A stretch of DNA of 64,000 nt from Paraburkholderia sp. BCC1886 (lineage in GTDB: Bacteria > Pseudomonadota > Gammaproteobacteria > Burkholderiales > Burkholderiaceae). Made by a program: the position numbers and the translations under genes. The stretch lies in assembly GCF_900996245.1 (NCBI RefSeq), contig NZ_CAAJGK010000063.1, positions 124,001 through 188,000 on the forward strand. Direction: 5' to 3'. Position 1 is the first letter of the stretch. Each line of letters starts with the position of its first letter. Positions 1-8,403 of the stretch are shown piece after piece. The notes beneath the pieces are model-generated. The model made no database searches. It saw only the letters and a list, made by a program, of their open reading frames with translations, and was not told the origin of the DNA.

Positions 1-1020
1 TTGCTCCGCGAGACCGTACAGCATCCGGCTGTTCGCATACACGCCGCTGTTGTAGACCGAGAGCGCCGCGGTCAGCACCACGACGTTGAGCACATTGGCC
101 GTCAGCGTCGAACCGATCTGCGAAAAGATCATCACGAACGGGCTGCCGCCCGCCGCGACCTGGTTCCACGGATACAGCGAGAGCAATACAGTCAACGAGC
201 AGATATAAAAAATCAGGATCCGGTAGATCACCTGATTCACCGCCTTCGGAATGCTCTTGTGCGGCTCGTCGGCTTCCGCTGCCGTGATGCCGATCAGTTC
301 CAGCCCGCCGAATGAAAACATGATGACGGCCAGCATCATGAACAGGCCATGCACGCCGTGCGGGAAAAACCCGCCGTTGCGCCACAGGTTCGAGAACGAC
401 GCTTGCGGACCGCCGTGCCCGGTCATCAAAAGATAGCCGCCGAACACGATCATGCCGATCACGGCCGCCACTTTGACGATCGCGAACCAGAACTCGGTCT
501 CGCCATAAGCCTTGACGTTGGTCAGATTGATCGCGTTGATGAGCGCGAAGCACACCAGCGCCGAGAGCCAGGCCGGCACGCCCGGCCACCAGTAATGCAC
601 GTAAGTGCCCACCGCGGTCAGTTCGGCCATGCTCACGAGCACGTACAGCACCCAGTAGTTCCAGCCCGACAGGAAGCCGGGGAAATCGCCCCAGTACTTG
701 TAGGCGAAATGACTGAACGAACCGGCCACCGGTTCCTGCGCGACCATCTCGCCCAACTGCCGCATGATCATGAACGCAATGATGCCGCCGATCGCGTAAC
801 CGAGAATCATCGACGGACCGGCCGCCTGCAGCACACTCGCCGAGCCGAGAAAGAGCCCGGTGCCAATCGCGCCGCCCAGCGCGATCAACTGGATATGACG
901 GTTTTTCAGACCGCGCTGCAGGCCGTGATTCGCACCCGGCTTCGGGTCGTGCTTCGGGTCGCGCGTCGGGTCGTGCTTCGAAGCCTGCTTCAGCCCGTCG
1001 TGCTGCTGTCCACTAGTCAA
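1..1020 (-). CDS. Amino-acid permease of the APC/AAT family (partial, C-terminus outside window)
   Basis: An inner-membrane amino-acid:proton symporter by family. The minus-strand frame is open from 1020 to the window edge (340 codons). After a charged, low-complexity N-terminal tail (about 45 residues, repeated Lys-His-Asp-Pro) it shows the family opening LIALGGAIGTGLFLG, followed by hydrophobic segments and the conserved G(E/Q)MVAQ.PVAGSF region. No ATG lies near the start. The TTG at 1020 has a GGAG six bases upstream, so I take it as the start; the frame is also open further upstream. It is divergent from the hydrolase at 1241. Substrate cannot be assigned; family members move aromatic or branched amino acids, proline, asparagine or GABA. 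Confidence 0.85.
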   Translation of the reverse strand, partial: MTSGQQHDGLKQASKHDPTRDPKHDPKPGANHGLQRGLKNRHIQLIALGGAIGTGLFLGSASVLQAAGPSMILGYAIGGIIAFMIMRQLGEMVAQEPVAGSFSHFAYKYWGDFPGFLSGWNYWVLYVLVSMAELTAVGTYVHYWWPGVPAWLSALVCFALINAINLTNVKAYGETEFWFAIVKVAAVIGMIVFGGYLLMTGHGGPQASFSNLWRNGGFFPHGVHGLFMMLAVIMFSFGGLELIGITAAEADEPHKSIPKAVNQVIYRILIFYICSLTVLLSLYPWNQVAAGGSPFVMIFSQIGSTLTANVLNVVVLTAALSVYNSGVYANSRMLYGLAEQ

Positions 1021-1240
1021 ATTGCGCTCCAGTCTCGGGGTGTCGATCGCCCGGGCAGACCAGCGATCCTCAGGCGAAACCCGCAATTTTACCGTGCTCG
1101 CGAGCGTGACCCGAACCGCCTGTATGTCGCGCAACCCGCGCTTGGTTCTGCGCCGCACGCAACGGGGCGGATAGCGATTGTCACTGGAATCGCGCTTCGG
1201 TATGTTGCCTTGTCGAGGTTGCCGCCTCCGGAGAGTCGAT

Positions 1241-2233
1241 ATGTCACCCCAACGTCTGCTGTGCGCCGCTGCTGTGTGTCTTTGCCTGGCCGGGGCCGCA
1301 TTCGCCCAGACGGGCGCGCCGACGATGGCGCCCGATACGCGGTCCGCCGACACGCGGTCCGCCGACACGCCGTCCGCCGCCGGACCGGCCGACGCCGACA
1401 GCCCGCTGCCCGATGTACCGATAGCGCCTGTGCCGGCGCCATCGGCTGCTCCCACAGGCACCGCCGCCACCCAACCCACCGTACCTGCGCCAGCTGCGCC
1501 ACCCGCCGGCAAAGTCTCCAGCACGCCCATGCTCGGCCCGGTGCGCAACGTCGTGCTGGTGCACGGTGCGTTCGTCGACGGCTCGAGCTGGAACGGCGTG
1601 GTCGCGAAACTGGAGCAGAAGGGTTATCACGTGAGTTCGGTGCAAAACCCGCTCACCTCGCTCGCCGACGATGTCGCCGCCACCCGTCGCGTGCTCGCGC
1701 GTCAGGACGGGCCGACGATGCTGGTCGGACATTCGTGGGGCGGCGTCGTCATCACCGAAGCGGGCGCGAACGCGCCAAACGTGGCCGGCCTCGTGTATGT
1801 CGCGGCCATTGCACCGGACCTGCACGAATCCACCGTCACGCTGATGAAGCGCGCGGCCCCGATGCCGGCCGGCCAGAGCATGATCGAAGACCCGACCGGC
1901 TATTTGTGGCTGGATCGCACGAAATATCGCAGCGACTTTGCCGCCGACGTTCCCGACAATCTCACACGCGTGCTCTCCGCCGCGCAGCAACCGATCGTGG
2001 CGAAGGCTTTCGGCGAATCCGTGAATCAGGTTGCCTGGCGCGAGAAACCGTCGTGGTACGTGCTGACTACCAATGACCGCGCAGTCTCGCCCGACGTCCA
2101 GAAATTCATGGCCGAGCGGATGGGCGCGAAGATCGTGCCGATCGCGTCGAGCCATCTCGTGCCGGTTTCGCATGCGGGCGCGATTGCCGATGTGATCGAC
2201 CGCGCCGCGCGTGAGCTAAGCCGTCAGCAGTAG
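1241..2233 (+). CDS. Exported alpha/beta-hydrolase (esterase-like), 330 aa
   Basis: The N-terminus has a signal peptide (hydrophobic core to about residue 20, Ala-Phe-Ala cleavage motif), then an 80-residue Pro/Ala/Thr-rich linker, then an alpha/beta-hydrolase fold. The strand-oxyanion motif VLVHGAFVDGSSW starts near residue 105, the nucleophile elbow is GHSWGG with Ser165, and a His near the C-terminus (SSHLVPVSH) fits the triad. It probably acts on esters in the periplasm or outside the cell; the substrate is unknown. The ATG at 1241 has GGAG nine bases upstream and gives the cleanest signal peptide, better than the in-frame start at 1178. The linker contains a 15-bp tandem repeat. It ends 27 bp from the convergent poxB stop. 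Confidence 0.85.
   Translation: MSPQRLLCAAAVCLCLAGAAFAQTGAPTMAPDTRSADTRSADTPSAAGPADADSPLPDVPIAPVPAPSAAPTGTAATQPTVPAPAAPPAGKVSSTPMLGPVRNVVLVHGAFVDGSSWNGVVAKLEQKGYHVSSVQNPLTSLADDVAATRRVLARQDGPTMLVGHSWGGVVITEAGANAPNVAGLVYVAAIAPDLHESTVTLMKRAAPMPAGQSMIEDPTGYLWLDRTKYRSDFAADVPDNLTRVLSAAQQPIVAKAFGESVNQVAWREKPSWYVLTTNDRAVSPDVQKFMAERMGAKIVPIASSHLVPVSHAGAIADVIDRAARELSRQQ
1334..1378 (+). repeat. 15-bp tandem repeat, three copies, in the hydrolase linker
   Basis: Three adjacent 15-bp units beginning GA(T/C)ACGC(G/C)GTCCGCC encode Asp-Thr-(Arg/Pro)-Ser-Ala three times in the linker after the signal peptide. Copies differ at one or two positions. The unit is a multiple of three, so copy-number change would keep the frame. 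Confidence 0.85.
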
Positions 2234-2260
2234 ACGGCGCGCGCGCCGGGTCGAGGAAGC

Positions 2261-3985
2261 TCAGCGAAGATTGGTATTGGCCAGCTCGACCACTTCGTCG
2301 CCGCGACCATTGAGTACCGCTTTCAGCATGTACAGGCTGAAGCCTTTGGCCTGCGCCCACTGAATCTTCGGCGGCAACGCGAGTTCGTGCTTCGCGGTCA
2401 CCACGTCGATGACCGCGGGACCGGGATGCGCGAATGCTTCGCGCAACGCCGGCTCGATGTTTTCCGACAGTTCGATGCGCACACCGTAGATGCCGGCCCC
2501 GCGCGCGATGGCCGCGAAGTCGGTCGACGCGAGATCGGTGCCGGCTTCGAGATAGCCGCCCGCCTTCATTTCCATCGCAACGAAACCGAGCGTGCTGTTG
2601 TTGAACACGACTACCTTGATCGGCAGATTCAGTTGCCGGGCGCTCAGCAGATCGCCGAGCAGCATGGAGAGCCCGCCATCGCCCGACAGCGCGATGACCT
2701 GGCGGCCCGGCTCGGCCGCCTGCGCGCCGAGCGCCTGCGGCATCGCGTTCGCCATCGAGCCGTGGTTGAACGAGCCATGCAGCGTACGGCGGCCGTTCAT
2801 CGTCAGATAGCGCGCGGCCCAGAGCGTCGGCGTGCCGACATCGGCGGCGAAGACGGCGTCGTCGTTCGCGACCTGATCGACGATGCTGGTCAGGTATTGC
2901 GGATGAATCGCGCGACCCGGATCGGACGGACGCGCGAGATCGTCGAGACCCTTGCGCGAATCCGCGTAATGCTTGCGCGCGTTCTCGAGAAACCGCCGGT
3001 CGGTCTTGTGCCTGAGTCTCGGCAAGAGCGCCTGCAGGGTCGCCTTCACATCGCCGACGAGCCCGAGCTTCAACGGTGTGCGTTTGCCGAGCGCGGAGCC
3101 GCGCCGGTCGATCTGCACGACGTTGCCGTGCGCGGGATAGAAGTTGCGATACGGGAAATCGGTGCCGAGCATCACCAGCGTGTCGCACGACATCATCGCG
3201 TGATAACCGGAGCTGAAGCCGATCAACCCGGTCATGCCGACATCGAACGGATTGTCCCACTCCACGTACTGCTTGCCGCGCAGCGCATGCACGGCGGGCG
3301 CGCCGAGCTGATCGGCGAACGCGACCACTTCGTCGTGCGCATCCGCGCAACCGCTGCCGCACAGCAGCGTCACGGCACCGGCCTGATTGAGCAGATCGGC
3401 AAGGCGGTCGAGGTCGGCGTCCGACGGCACGACCGACGAGCGTTCGAGCGTGCCGGCCCACGTCGGCGTTTCGTCGGGCGCTTCGCTCAACGCGACGTCG
3501 CCCGGCAGCACGATGACGGCGACCCCCTGCTCCTCGATCGCGGTGCGCATCGCGCGGGCAAGCACGCGCGGAAACTGCGCCGGGTTCGTCACCAGTTCGA
3601 CGAAGTGACTGCACTCCTTGAACAATTCCTGCGGATGGGTTTCCTGAAAGTAGCCAAGACCGATTTCCGAAGACGGAATGTGCGCGGCAATCGCGAGCAC
3701 CGGTTGATGATTGCGGTGACAGTCGTACAGCCCGTTGATCAGATGCAGATTGCCCGGCCCGCAACTGCCCGCGCAAACCGCGAGCTTGCCGGTAGCCGCC
3801 GCTTCCGCGCCGGCCGCGAACGCCGCCACTTCTTCATGACGGGTATGCATCCATTGAATCGACCCGAGTCGTTGCAGACTGTCGGACAGGCCGTTCAGGC
3901 TGTCGCCCGTCACACCCCAGATTCGTTCGACGTCGGCTGCCGCCAGTGTTTTGGCCAGATAATCCGCAATAGTCTGCTTACCCAT
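2261..3985 (-). CDS. poxB: Pyruvate dehydrogenase (quinone) / pyruvate oxidase, ThDP-dependent
   Basis: Oxidatively decarboxylates pyruvate to acetate and CO2 and passes electrons to ubiquinone at the membrane. The protein is 574 aa and tracks E. coli PoxB closely along its whole length: RIWGVTGDSLNGLSDSL at the N-terminus, the ThDP Glu in TRHEEVAAFAAGAEA, GSCGPGNLHLINGL, GMTGLIGFSSG in the central FAD-binding domain, and the ThDP/Mg motif GDGGLSML followed by NN near the C-terminus. The C-terminal GFSLYMLKAVLNGRGDEV matches the membrane-interaction region. The ATG at 3985 has GGAG six bases upstream; the frame stays open to 4600 but that extension lies in another gene's promoter and coding sequence. 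Divergent from the pseudouridine synthase at 4136. Confidence 0.95.
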   Translation of the reverse strand: MGKQTIADYLAKTLAAADVERIWGVTGDSLNGLSDSLQRLGSIQWMHTRHEEVAAFAAGAEAAATGKLAVCAGSCGPGNLHLINGLYDCHRNHQPVLAIAAHIPSSEIGLGYFQETHPQELFKECSHFVELVTNPAQFPRVLARAMRTAIEEQGVAVIVLPGDVALSEAPDETPTWAGTLERSSVVPSDADLDRLADLLNQAGAVTLLCGSGCADAHDEVVAFADQLGAPAVHALRGKQYVEWDNPFDVGMTGLIGFSSGYHAMMSCDTLVMLGTDFPYRNFYPAHGNVVQIDRRGSALGKRTPLKLGLVGDVKATLQALLPRLRHKTDRRFLENARKHYADSRKGLDDLARPSDPGRAIHPQYLTSIVDQVANDDAVFAADVGTPTLWAARYLTMNGRRTLHGSFNHGSMANAMPQALGAQAAEPGRQVIALSGDGGLSMLLGDLLSARQLNLPIKVVVFNNSTLGFVAMEMKAGGYLEAGTDLASTDFAAIARGAGIYGVRIELSENIEPALREAFAHPGPAVIDVVTAKHELALPPKIQWAQAKGFSLYMLKAVLNGRGDEVVELANTNLR

Positions 3986-4135
3986 GTCGCGCTCCGCTTG
4001 GTGATCAGATTTGGCGATCCGTCCGGTGACAGACGGCGCCTCGGAAATGGAGCAGCGTAACGCGTCTTCATGAATCGCGCCGCCACGGTGACACGATCCG
4101 CTTGACGCCGCGCGCGATGGTATTCTTCGCTCGCC

Positions 4136-4870
4136 ATGAATCTCGAAAGCATTCTCTTCACACAAGGTTTCGGGTCGCGCCGGCAGTGCCGCGCGCTGAT
4201 CGGCGCCGGGCGCGTGAGCGTCGCCCCCGACCCTCGCGCACATCCCGGCGCCGAAGCCTGCACCGATCCCGATGCCGATTTCCCCACCGGTAACGGCACC
4301 CTCCACTTCAGCGTGGACGGTGTCTTGTGGCCGTATCGCGAGCACGCTTATCTGCTGCTGAACAAGCCCGCCGGTTACGAATGCTCGCGCGAACCGCAGC
4401 ATCATCCGAGCGTATTCAGTCTGCTGCCGCCGCAGTTCTCGGAGCGCGGCGTGCAGTGCGTCGGCCGGCTCGATCAGGACACGACCGGCCTGCTGCTGCT
4501 CTCCGACGACGGCAAGTTCGTGCACCTGTTCACGTCGCCCAAACGCAAGGTGCCGAAGCTGTATGTTGCGACGACGCGCCACCCGCTCGACGACGCGCAA
4601 CTGGCCGCGTTACGCGACGGCGTGCTGTTGCACGGCGAGCCCAAACCGATTGCCGCCGTCGACGTAGAGGCGCGCGACCACCACACACTCGCGCTCACGG
4701 TCATGGAAGGCAAATACCACCAGGTCAAGCGGATGATCGCTGCGGCCGGCAATCGCTGCGAAGCGCTGCATCGCGAGCGGATCGGCGGACTCGTGCTGCC
4801 CGAAACGCTCGCAGAGGGCGCGTGGCAATGGCTCGACGACAGCGAGTTCGAGTCGTTGCGGAAGCTCTGA
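4136..4870 (+). CDS. rsuA: RsuA-type 16S rRNA pseudouridine synthase, 244 aa
   Basis: Converts a uridine of small-subunit rRNA (U516 in E. coli) to pseudouridine. An N-terminal S4-like region (LESILFTQGFGSRRQCRALIGAGRV) precedes the synthase fold. Motif I is LLLNKPAGYEC and motif II is GRLDQDTTGLLLL with catalytic Asp113; the C-terminal GKYHQVKRM motif is typical of the RsuA/RluB/E/F group. The sequence after the S4 helix-turn is shorter and more divergent than usual, so the exact target uridine is inferred from family. No good ribosome-binding site is visible before the ATG at 4136, but it coincides with the start of the conserved domain. Confidence 0.88.
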   Translation: MNLESILFTQGFGSRRQCRALIGAGRVSVAPDPRAHPGAEACTDPDADFPTGNGTLHFSVDGVLWPYREHAYLLLNKPAGYECSREPQHHPSVFSLLPPQFSERGVQCVGRLDQDTTGLLLLSDDGKFVHLFTSPKRKVPKLYVATTRHPLDDAQLAALRDGVLLHGEPKPIAAVDVEARDHHTLALTVMEGKYHQVKRMIAAAGNRCEALHRERIGGLVLPETLAEGAWQWLDDSEFESLRKL

Positions 4871-4894
4871 ACGGCCTGACCGCTATCTTGCAGA

Positions 4895-5983
4895 CTACTC
4901 GTTCGACGAGCCTTCCCGCTCCCGTACTTCACGCAGAAAATCTTCCACGCTCGGGTAGCGCAAACGCACCCGCAACTCTTCCTTGAGGCGACGGTTCTCG
5001 AGACGGCGCGACTCGCGCATGAACGACAACAAGGTCGGCTCGATCTGCTGCGCGGCTTCATCGCGCGTAATGCGCGGCGCGTGCGGCAGCGCGAAGGTGT
5101 CGGCTACCGCGTCGAAGTACTCGCCCATTTTCAGCGACGAGTCGTCGGACGCGTGAATGACGCGCGCCGGCCGGCCGTGGGTGACGAGGCGTACGAGGAT
5201 CGCGGCGAGATCGTCGGCATGAATATGATTGGTGTAGACGTCGTCGGCATCGGTCAACGCGGGCGTACGCTTCTCGAGCCGTGCCAGCGGCAGACGGTTG
5301 CGAGCGTAGATGCCGGGAATTCGCGCGATGCTGACCGACACGGCGCCACGCGCGGTCGCGCGCCGCAGTTGCTGTTCAGCCGAGACGCGGCGCTTCGCAC
5401 GCCCATTGGCGGGCCGGGTCGCGCGGGTCTCGTCGATCCACGCGCCGCCACAATCGCCATAGACGCCGGTCGTGCTCGCATAGACGATTCGCAGCGGGTG
5501 CACGCAGCGGCCCTGTGCGGCGGTCCGGCCCACCCCGTCGGGTACAATACCGCCTGCTTCGGATTCAGCCCACGAGGCACGAATACGGCGCAGCCGCCCC
5601 ACCGGCGCTACCGCGCCACGCGCGGCCCGTAGCGGACGAACGCTGCGTGTGCCGCGTGTGCCGCGTGTGCCGCGTGTGCCGCGTGTCCCAAGCGTCGCGA
5701 GCAGCGTGCGGGTCCGCCGGTCGTCGTCGCCGGTTTTTTGCGGCGGCGCCAGGTGCAGCACCGTCGGCGCGAGCGCGGCAAGCCGTTTCAGGCTGCCGCG
5801 TACGTCGAGGTCGCCGACCAGCGGCGTCACGCCGAGCGCGCGCAATTGCGCGCTGCGTTCGGGGTGGCTGGTCAGCGCGAATAACCGCGCGCGCGGCTGC
5901 AGCAAAGGCACGCAGCGCATGCCGACATCGCCGCAACCCACAATCAGCACGCGCGGCCGGCGTAAGTTTCGTGTCGCTTTCAT
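4895..5983 (-). CDS. NAD(P)-binding Rossmann protein (YeeZ-like, SDR/epimerase type), 362 aa
   Basis: Extended-SDR-like protein related to E. coli YeeZ. The dinucleotide loop is GCGDVG at residues 16-21 (VLIVGCGDVG). The later core motif YASTTGVYGD (about residues 168-177) and ARIPGIYARNRLPL match nucleotide-sugar epimerase relatives, but no clear Tyr-X3-Lys pair is seen, so catalysis is uncertain. Between strands, residues about 95-160 are an Arg/Gly/Ala-rich insertion containing five Gly-Thr-Arg repeats encoded by a 9-bp tandem repeat. Start ATG at 5983; the longer upstream frame is unlikely because it runs antisense into the reductase gene. Convergent with the pseudouridine synthase and divergent from the reductase at 6083. 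Function unknown beyond fold. Confidence 0.8.
   Translation of the reverse strand: MKATRNLRRPRVLIVGCGDVGMRCVPLLQPRARLFALTSHPERSAQLRALGVTPLVGDLDVRGSLKRLAALAPTVLHLAPPQKTGDDDRRTRTLLATLGTRGTRGTRGTRGTRSVRPLRAARGAVAPVGRLRRIRASWAESEAGGIVPDGVGRTAAQGRCVHPLRIVYASTTGVYGDCGGAWIDETRATRPANGRAKRRVSAEQQLRRATARGAVSVSIARIPGIYARNRLPLARLEKRTPALTDADDVYTNHIHADDLAAILVRLVTHGRPARVIHASDDSSLKMGEYFDAVADTFALPHAPRITRDEAAQQIEPTLLSFMRESRRLENRRLKEELRVRLRYPSVEDFLREVREREGSSNE
5649..5684. repeat. 9-bp tandem repeat (GTGCCGCGT), four perfect copies
   Basis: Four exact head-to-tail copies of GTGCCGCGT on the + strand, flanked by degenerate copies. On the coding (minus) strand they give repeated Gly-Thr-Arg (residues about 99-113) inside the Rossmann protein. 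Perfect short repeats of this kind are prone to slippage; the 9-bp unit keeps the frame. Confidence 0.9.
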
Positions 5984-6082
5984 GGTGGACGCATTGTAGC
6001 GGTCGGGCGCGGCGCGTATCGCGCAGTCGATACCGCGGGTCCGATAACGATTACCGACTTCTCGATTTCGAACGAACTCTCT

Positions 6083-7114
6083 ATGGCATTCAACGTCACG
6101 CTCCGGCAAAGCGGCCGGCAGTTTCAGGTAGAACAGGACGAACCCGTACTGAGCGCCGCTTTGCGCCAGGGCATCGGTCTGCCGTACGGTTGCAAGAACG
6201 GTGCGTGCGGTTCGTGCAAAGGCGCCGTAGTCAGCGGCGAAATCGAACAGCGCCCGCATTCGTCGTCGGCCTTGTCGAACGATGAAAAAACCCGCGGCAT
6301 GGCGCTGTTCTGCTGCGCGACGGCGTGCTCGGATCTCGAGGTCGACATTCGTGAAGTGGCGGGCGTTGGCGACGTGCAGGTCAAAAAGCTGCCGTGCCGT
6401 GTCAATGCAATCGAGCGCAAGGCCGACGACGTGATCGTGCTCAAGCTGCAATTGCCCGCCAACGAACGCCTGCAGTATCTGGCCGGCCAGTACCTCGAAT
6501 TCATCCTGAAAGACGGCAAGCGCCGCAGCTATTCGATGGCGAATGCGCCGCACGCCGAAGGCCCGATCGAATTGCATATTCGTCACATGCCCGGCGGCGC
6601 CTTCACCGACCACGTGTTCAACACGCTGAAAGAGCGCGACATCCTGCGCTTCGAGGCACCGCTCGGTACGTTCTTCCTGCGCGAAGACTCGAGCAAACCG
6701 ATCGTGCTGCTGGCCTCGGGCACGGGCTTCGCGCCGCTAAAGGCGATCGTCGAGCACGCGGTGTTCAAGAACCTGGACCGGCCGATCACGCTGTACTGGG
6801 GGGCGCGTCGCAAGAAAGACCTGTATCTGCTCGAACTGGCCGAGCAGTGGGCGCGCGAGAATCCGAACTTCAAGTTCGTACCGGTCTTGTCCGAGCCGGA
6901 TGCCGGCGACGCATGGACCGGCCGCGTCGGTTTCGTGCATCGCGCGGTGATCGAAGATCTGCCGGATCTGTCCGCGCATCAGGTGTATGCATGCGGCGCA
7001 CCGGTGATGGTCGAATCGGCGCAACGCGATTTCACGCAGCATCACGGCCTGCCGGAAGACGAGTTCTACGCGGACTCGTTCACGAGCGCGGCGGATCTGG
7101 CGAACGCGGTGTGA
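6083..7114 (+). CDS. 2Fe-2S ferredoxin-type NAD(P)H:flavin reductase (annotated in relatives as CDP-6-deoxy-delta-3,4-glucoseen reductase)
   Basis: A 343-aa electron-transfer flavoprotein. An N-terminal plant-type ferredoxin domain carries C37-X4-C42-X2-C45 (CKNGACGSCK) and a fourth Cys at 77 or 78. It is followed by a ferredoxin-NADP reductase module with the FAD motif RSYSMAN, the NAD(P) motif ASGTGFAPLKAIVEH and C-terminal VYACGAPVMVE. The layout matches oxygenase reductases and the AscD-like protein common in Burkholderia, where it is a single gene without sugar-biosynthesis neighbours, so the sugar-specific name is doubtful. Its partner is unknown; none is adjacent. The last 35 bp overlap the 3' end of the convergent Abi-type gene. 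Confidence 0.88.
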   Translation: MAFNVTLRQSGRQFQVEQDEPVLSAALRQGIGLPYGCKNGACGSCKGAVVSGEIEQRPHSSSALSNDEKTRGMALFCCATACSDLEVDIREVAGVGDVQVKKLPCRVNAIERKADDVIVLKLQLPANERLQYLAGQYLEFILKDGKRRSYSMANAPHAEGPIELHIRHMPGGAFTDHVFNTLKERDILRFEAPLGTFFLREDSSKPIVLLASGTGFAPLKAIVEHAVFKNLDRPITLYWGARRKKDLYLLELAEQWARENPNFKFVPVLSEPDAGDAWTGRVGFVHRAVIEDLPDLSAHQVYACGAPVMVESAQRDFTQHHGLPEDEFYADSFTSAADLANAV

Positions 7115-8006
7115 TGGGGTGTGCGGCATCGGCGCGAGAGCGCCGGTGGTCGCGGGACGAGGGGTGTGGAGCGCGGCCGTGCAGGTGGTCGCGTTTTGTC
7201 CATGCGGGGTCGGCATCGGTCAATGCGTCGATGCGGGTTTGCAGAGCCTGGGCTTGAGTTGCCAGCGTCGATTGCTCGGGCACGAGTAACTTGTGCAATG
7301 GAGCGCAACTGCCGTCACCGCTTGCTCCCAGGTTCGATGCAAGGAAGTCGATGGCAGTCAGCGTATCGGACAACCTGCGGCCATACACCGGCTCGTGGTG
7401 CGCGACACGGTTTCGTGTTTGATAAAGATGCTCCAGCTGAACTGCGACTGTGGACCGGTCGATCCGCCGGTCTGGAAAAATACGCTTGAGCGCAACTTTC
7501 CAGAGCGTTTGCTCGTAGTCGCGTGAAAAGAGTCGCTTCCAGAAATACATCGTCAACTGCGTTATCACCTGCCCGCTGCAGACCGCAATGGTTTTTTGCC
7601 GCGCGTCGAGTCGAATTTCGTGACGCAAATTGGAAGGGACGCCTCGACGAAATGCCGCGCTGTCGAGCGCGCGCTTCTCGGTTTGACCTAATTTGGCATA
7701 GGCGACGCGCTGCGCGTTGCGCACCGCGGCTTCGATTTTGCCTCGCTCTTCGTCCTTCCAGACAAAAGGCGCGGGTGGGCGACGCAACCATGCATGGCTA
7801 CCAAAATGTTCGGCAAGCCGGTTATAGACGGCATTGCGCAAAGCAATTTCCACGACCGCCGTCACACTCATCAAGGTGCCCGCAAGTCGTAGCATCTCCT
7901 GGTGAAGCGCAATTGCAGCGCGCGTAGTCCCGGTCATCGACATGAAGGTACCAAGCCGCTCGCCTGAAAGCAGGTCGGCGACTTCAGCGATGTCTTTGTC
8001 GGTCAA
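7080..8006 (-). CDS. Abi family protein (HEPN-like, candidate phage-defence factor), 308 aa
   Basis: Resembles the Abi_2/AbiD-F group: an N-terminal LLSGERLGTFM segment, a helical IALHQEMLRLAGTLMSV region, the lEvaLRN-type motif VVEIALRNAVYNRL (residues 51-64), and a C-terminal HEPN-type RNRVAHHEP with R198-X4-H203, the signature of metal-independent RNases. Family members cause abortive infection or act as toxins. The best start is TTG at 8006 (GGGA about seven bases upstream); no ATG is in frame before Met22. The gene is visibly less GC-rich than its neighbours, and its last 40 or so residues turn into Arg/Pro/Ser-rich sequence running into the 3' end of the reductase gene, as if an insertion lost its own stop. 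No partner antitoxin gene is seen. Confidence 0.7.
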   Translation of the reverse strand: MTDKDIAEVADLLSGERLGTFMSMTGTTRAAIALHQEMLRLAGTLMSVTAVVEIALRNAVYNRLAEHFGSHAWLRRPPAPFVWKDEERGKIEAAVRNAQRVAYAKLGQTEKRALDSAAFRRGVPSNLRHEIRLDARQKTIAVCSGQVITQLTMYFWKRLFSRDYEQTLWKVALKRIFPDRRIDRSTVAVQLEHLYQTRNRVAHHEPVYGRRLSDTLTAIDFLASNLGASGDGSCAPLHKLLVPEQSTLATQAQALQTRIDALTDADPAWTKRDHLHGRAPHPSSRDHRRSRADAAHPITPRSPDPPRS

Positions 8007-8110
8007 ATGTTCCCATTGACGCTTCCTCTTCCTGTTTGTAGAATCGTCGGCGATAAGTCGGGATCAGTGTCGGCAGCTATCTTCGGGTGGGCGGACCCCC
8101 GGCTTCCTGA

Positions 8111-8143
8111 ATAAAAATGGGCGCTCAGTCGAGCGCCCATTTG
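8111..8143 (-). terminator. Intrinsic terminator upstream of the Abi-type gene
   Basis: A 12-bp perfect stem (AAATGGGCGCTC, 8115-8126, with its complement at 8131-8142) and a four-base loop. On the minus strand a T-rich run follows, so it would stop minus-strand transcription entering the Abi gene. No minus-strand gene upstream of it was recognised; the short open frame across it (8185-8003) looks spurious. Confidence 0.65.
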
Positions 8144-8311
8144 CATCTGGAACACGAACTCCGCTTGTGACTTCGCCACTTCCATCGATCCGCCCCCGCG
8201 TCACATTCTAGTCAAGCGAGCGTCTCATAATCGACTGGCCGGATGGCCAGCCGCGACATGCAGCCTCGAGCGGGCCGACAACAAAAATATCGGCTCAATG
8301 CAAATTCGTGG

Positions 8312-8341
8312 TTTACATCGGCGCTTTCCTTGTCGTATTCT
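8312..8341 (+). promoter_or_regulatory. Predicted sigma-70 promoter for the arginine leader and aminotransferase
   Basis: TTTACA (8312-8317) and TATTCT (8336-8341) are separated by 18 bp. A start site six to eight bases after the -10 falls at or next to A8349, the first base of the mini-ORF, implying a leaderless transcript. The rest of 8144-8311 shows nothing I can name. Confidence 0.45.
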
Positions 8342-8348
8342 TTCGCGC

Positions 8349-8399
8349 ATGAACCGCATCCAGTCCGAACTTCGACGTCGCCGCTCGCCGCTCCCTTAG
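8349..8399 (+). CDS. Putative 16-aa arginine leader peptide (MNRIQSELRRRRSPLP)
   Basis: A 17-codon frame (ATG to TAG) with five Arg codons, four of them consecutive (CGA CGT CGC CGC, 8373-8384). It ends 63 bp before a strong intrinsic terminator, which itself lies 50-60 bp before an acetylornithine-type aminotransferase gene. This is the layout of ribosome-mediated attenuators of amino-acid biosynthetic operons. No Shine-Dalgarno is visible, but the predicted start site lies at the ATG, so translation may be leaderless, as for the trpL leader of Sinorhizobium. The mini-ORF and its reading are seen directly; the regulatory role is inferred. Confidence 0.55.
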   Translation: MNRIQSELRRRRSPLP

Positions 8400-8403
8400 G
8401 GAC

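Noticed and set aside
349..2076. 575-codon open frame on the + strand across the permease and hydrolase
   Set aside because: Arg/His/Pro-rich composition with no fold features; it is antisense to the permease and out of frame with the hydrolase, both of which have clear family motifs.
5649..5684. CRISPR-like repeat
   Set aside because: The units are 9 bp and directly adjacent with no spacers; it is an in-frame tandem repeat.
8003..8185. 60-codon minus-strand frame upstream of the Abi gene
   Set aside because: It reads through a perfect terminator hairpin (8115-8142) and lacks a ribosome-binding site; judged a chance frame.
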